A stretch of 64,000 bases of DNA. Origin: Gemmatimonadota bacterium (GTDB taxonomy: Bacteria; Gemmatimonadota; Gemmatimonadetes; Longimicrobiales; Gaopeijiaceae). Below are positions 61,781-64,000 of this stretch, in pieces. Within the stretch, counting starts at the first letter, position 1. Every line of letters begins with the position of its first letter. The notes beneath the pieces are model-generated. The model made no database searches. It had not been told where the DNA came from and saw only the letters and a list, made by a program, of their open reading frames with translations. The stretch is from assembly GCA_041390125.1 (NCBI GenBank), contig JAWKQN010000023.1, forward strand, positions 1 through 64,000. The letters run 5' to 3'. Position numbers and translations under genes: made by a program.

Positions 61781-64000
<2,220 letters not shown>

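Overview
The window is about 70% G+C and densely packed. It is bacterial chromosome, most likely from the phylum Gemmatimonadota. This assignment is inferred from the gene mix rather than a marker gene. The mix includes a SusC/SusD-type outer-membrane pair, ADOP-type duplicated permeases with PadR regulators, membrane Ser/Thr kinases with TPR tails beside ECF-like sigma factors, secreted six-bladed propellers, and many lipoproteins and signal peptides. There is no rRNA, CRISPR array, integrase or insertion sequence.

Layout. 1-5264: a coupled run trpF(end)-trpB-trpA-aroF-exonuclease/phosphatase-geranylgeranyl-reductase-like oxidoreductase, in which every stop overlaps the next start. 5265-10060: a TonB-dependent SusC-like receptor and its SusD-like lipoprotein, closed by a 14-bp terminator stem. 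10111-13796: a di-heme lipoprotein, a divergent small lipoprotein whose start codon shares CATG with it, a barrel-less TonB-plug protein and an LTxxQ protein. 13899-18155: a four-gene sensory operon of H-NOX, histidine kinase, REC-HDOD and REC-degenerate-HD-GYP, all joined by ATGA overlaps. 18278-19949: DUF502 and DUF481 proteins. 20175-21947: a Phd/VapC pair, a 48-bp tandem repeat, tRNA-Ile(GAT) and a mini-gene plus nucleotidyltransferase pair. 22007-24396: a VOC protein, DNA polymerase IV and a small secreted protein. 24671-31438: two receptor-like Ser/Thr kinases, each beside an ECF-like sigma factor; a third kinase runs off the right edge.

31442-40021: secreted unknowns, a TetR regulator, an M1-type aminopeptidase followed by a medium-chain dehydrogenase, and a DUF4143 ATPase behind a striking AT-rich double palindrome. 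40167-49456: a second barrel-less plug protein, a broken propeller gene, a serine hydrolase, and two tandem padR-ADOP modules. The first module is intact. The second has a deleted padR and a frame-broken permease. 49587-64000: a frame-broken katG, a propeller lipoprotein, two secreted alpha/beta hydrolases (one facing a TetR gene across a likely operator), several unknown exported proteins, and the third kinase.

The best candidate for an undescribed system is the H-NOX operon. It resembles the known HnoX/HnoK pathways but has a different pair of response-regulator outputs. A caution applies to 41.4-50.7 kb. Three patches there contain dense reading-frame changes while the encoded residues stay conserved, which looks more like sequence or assembly error than gene decay.
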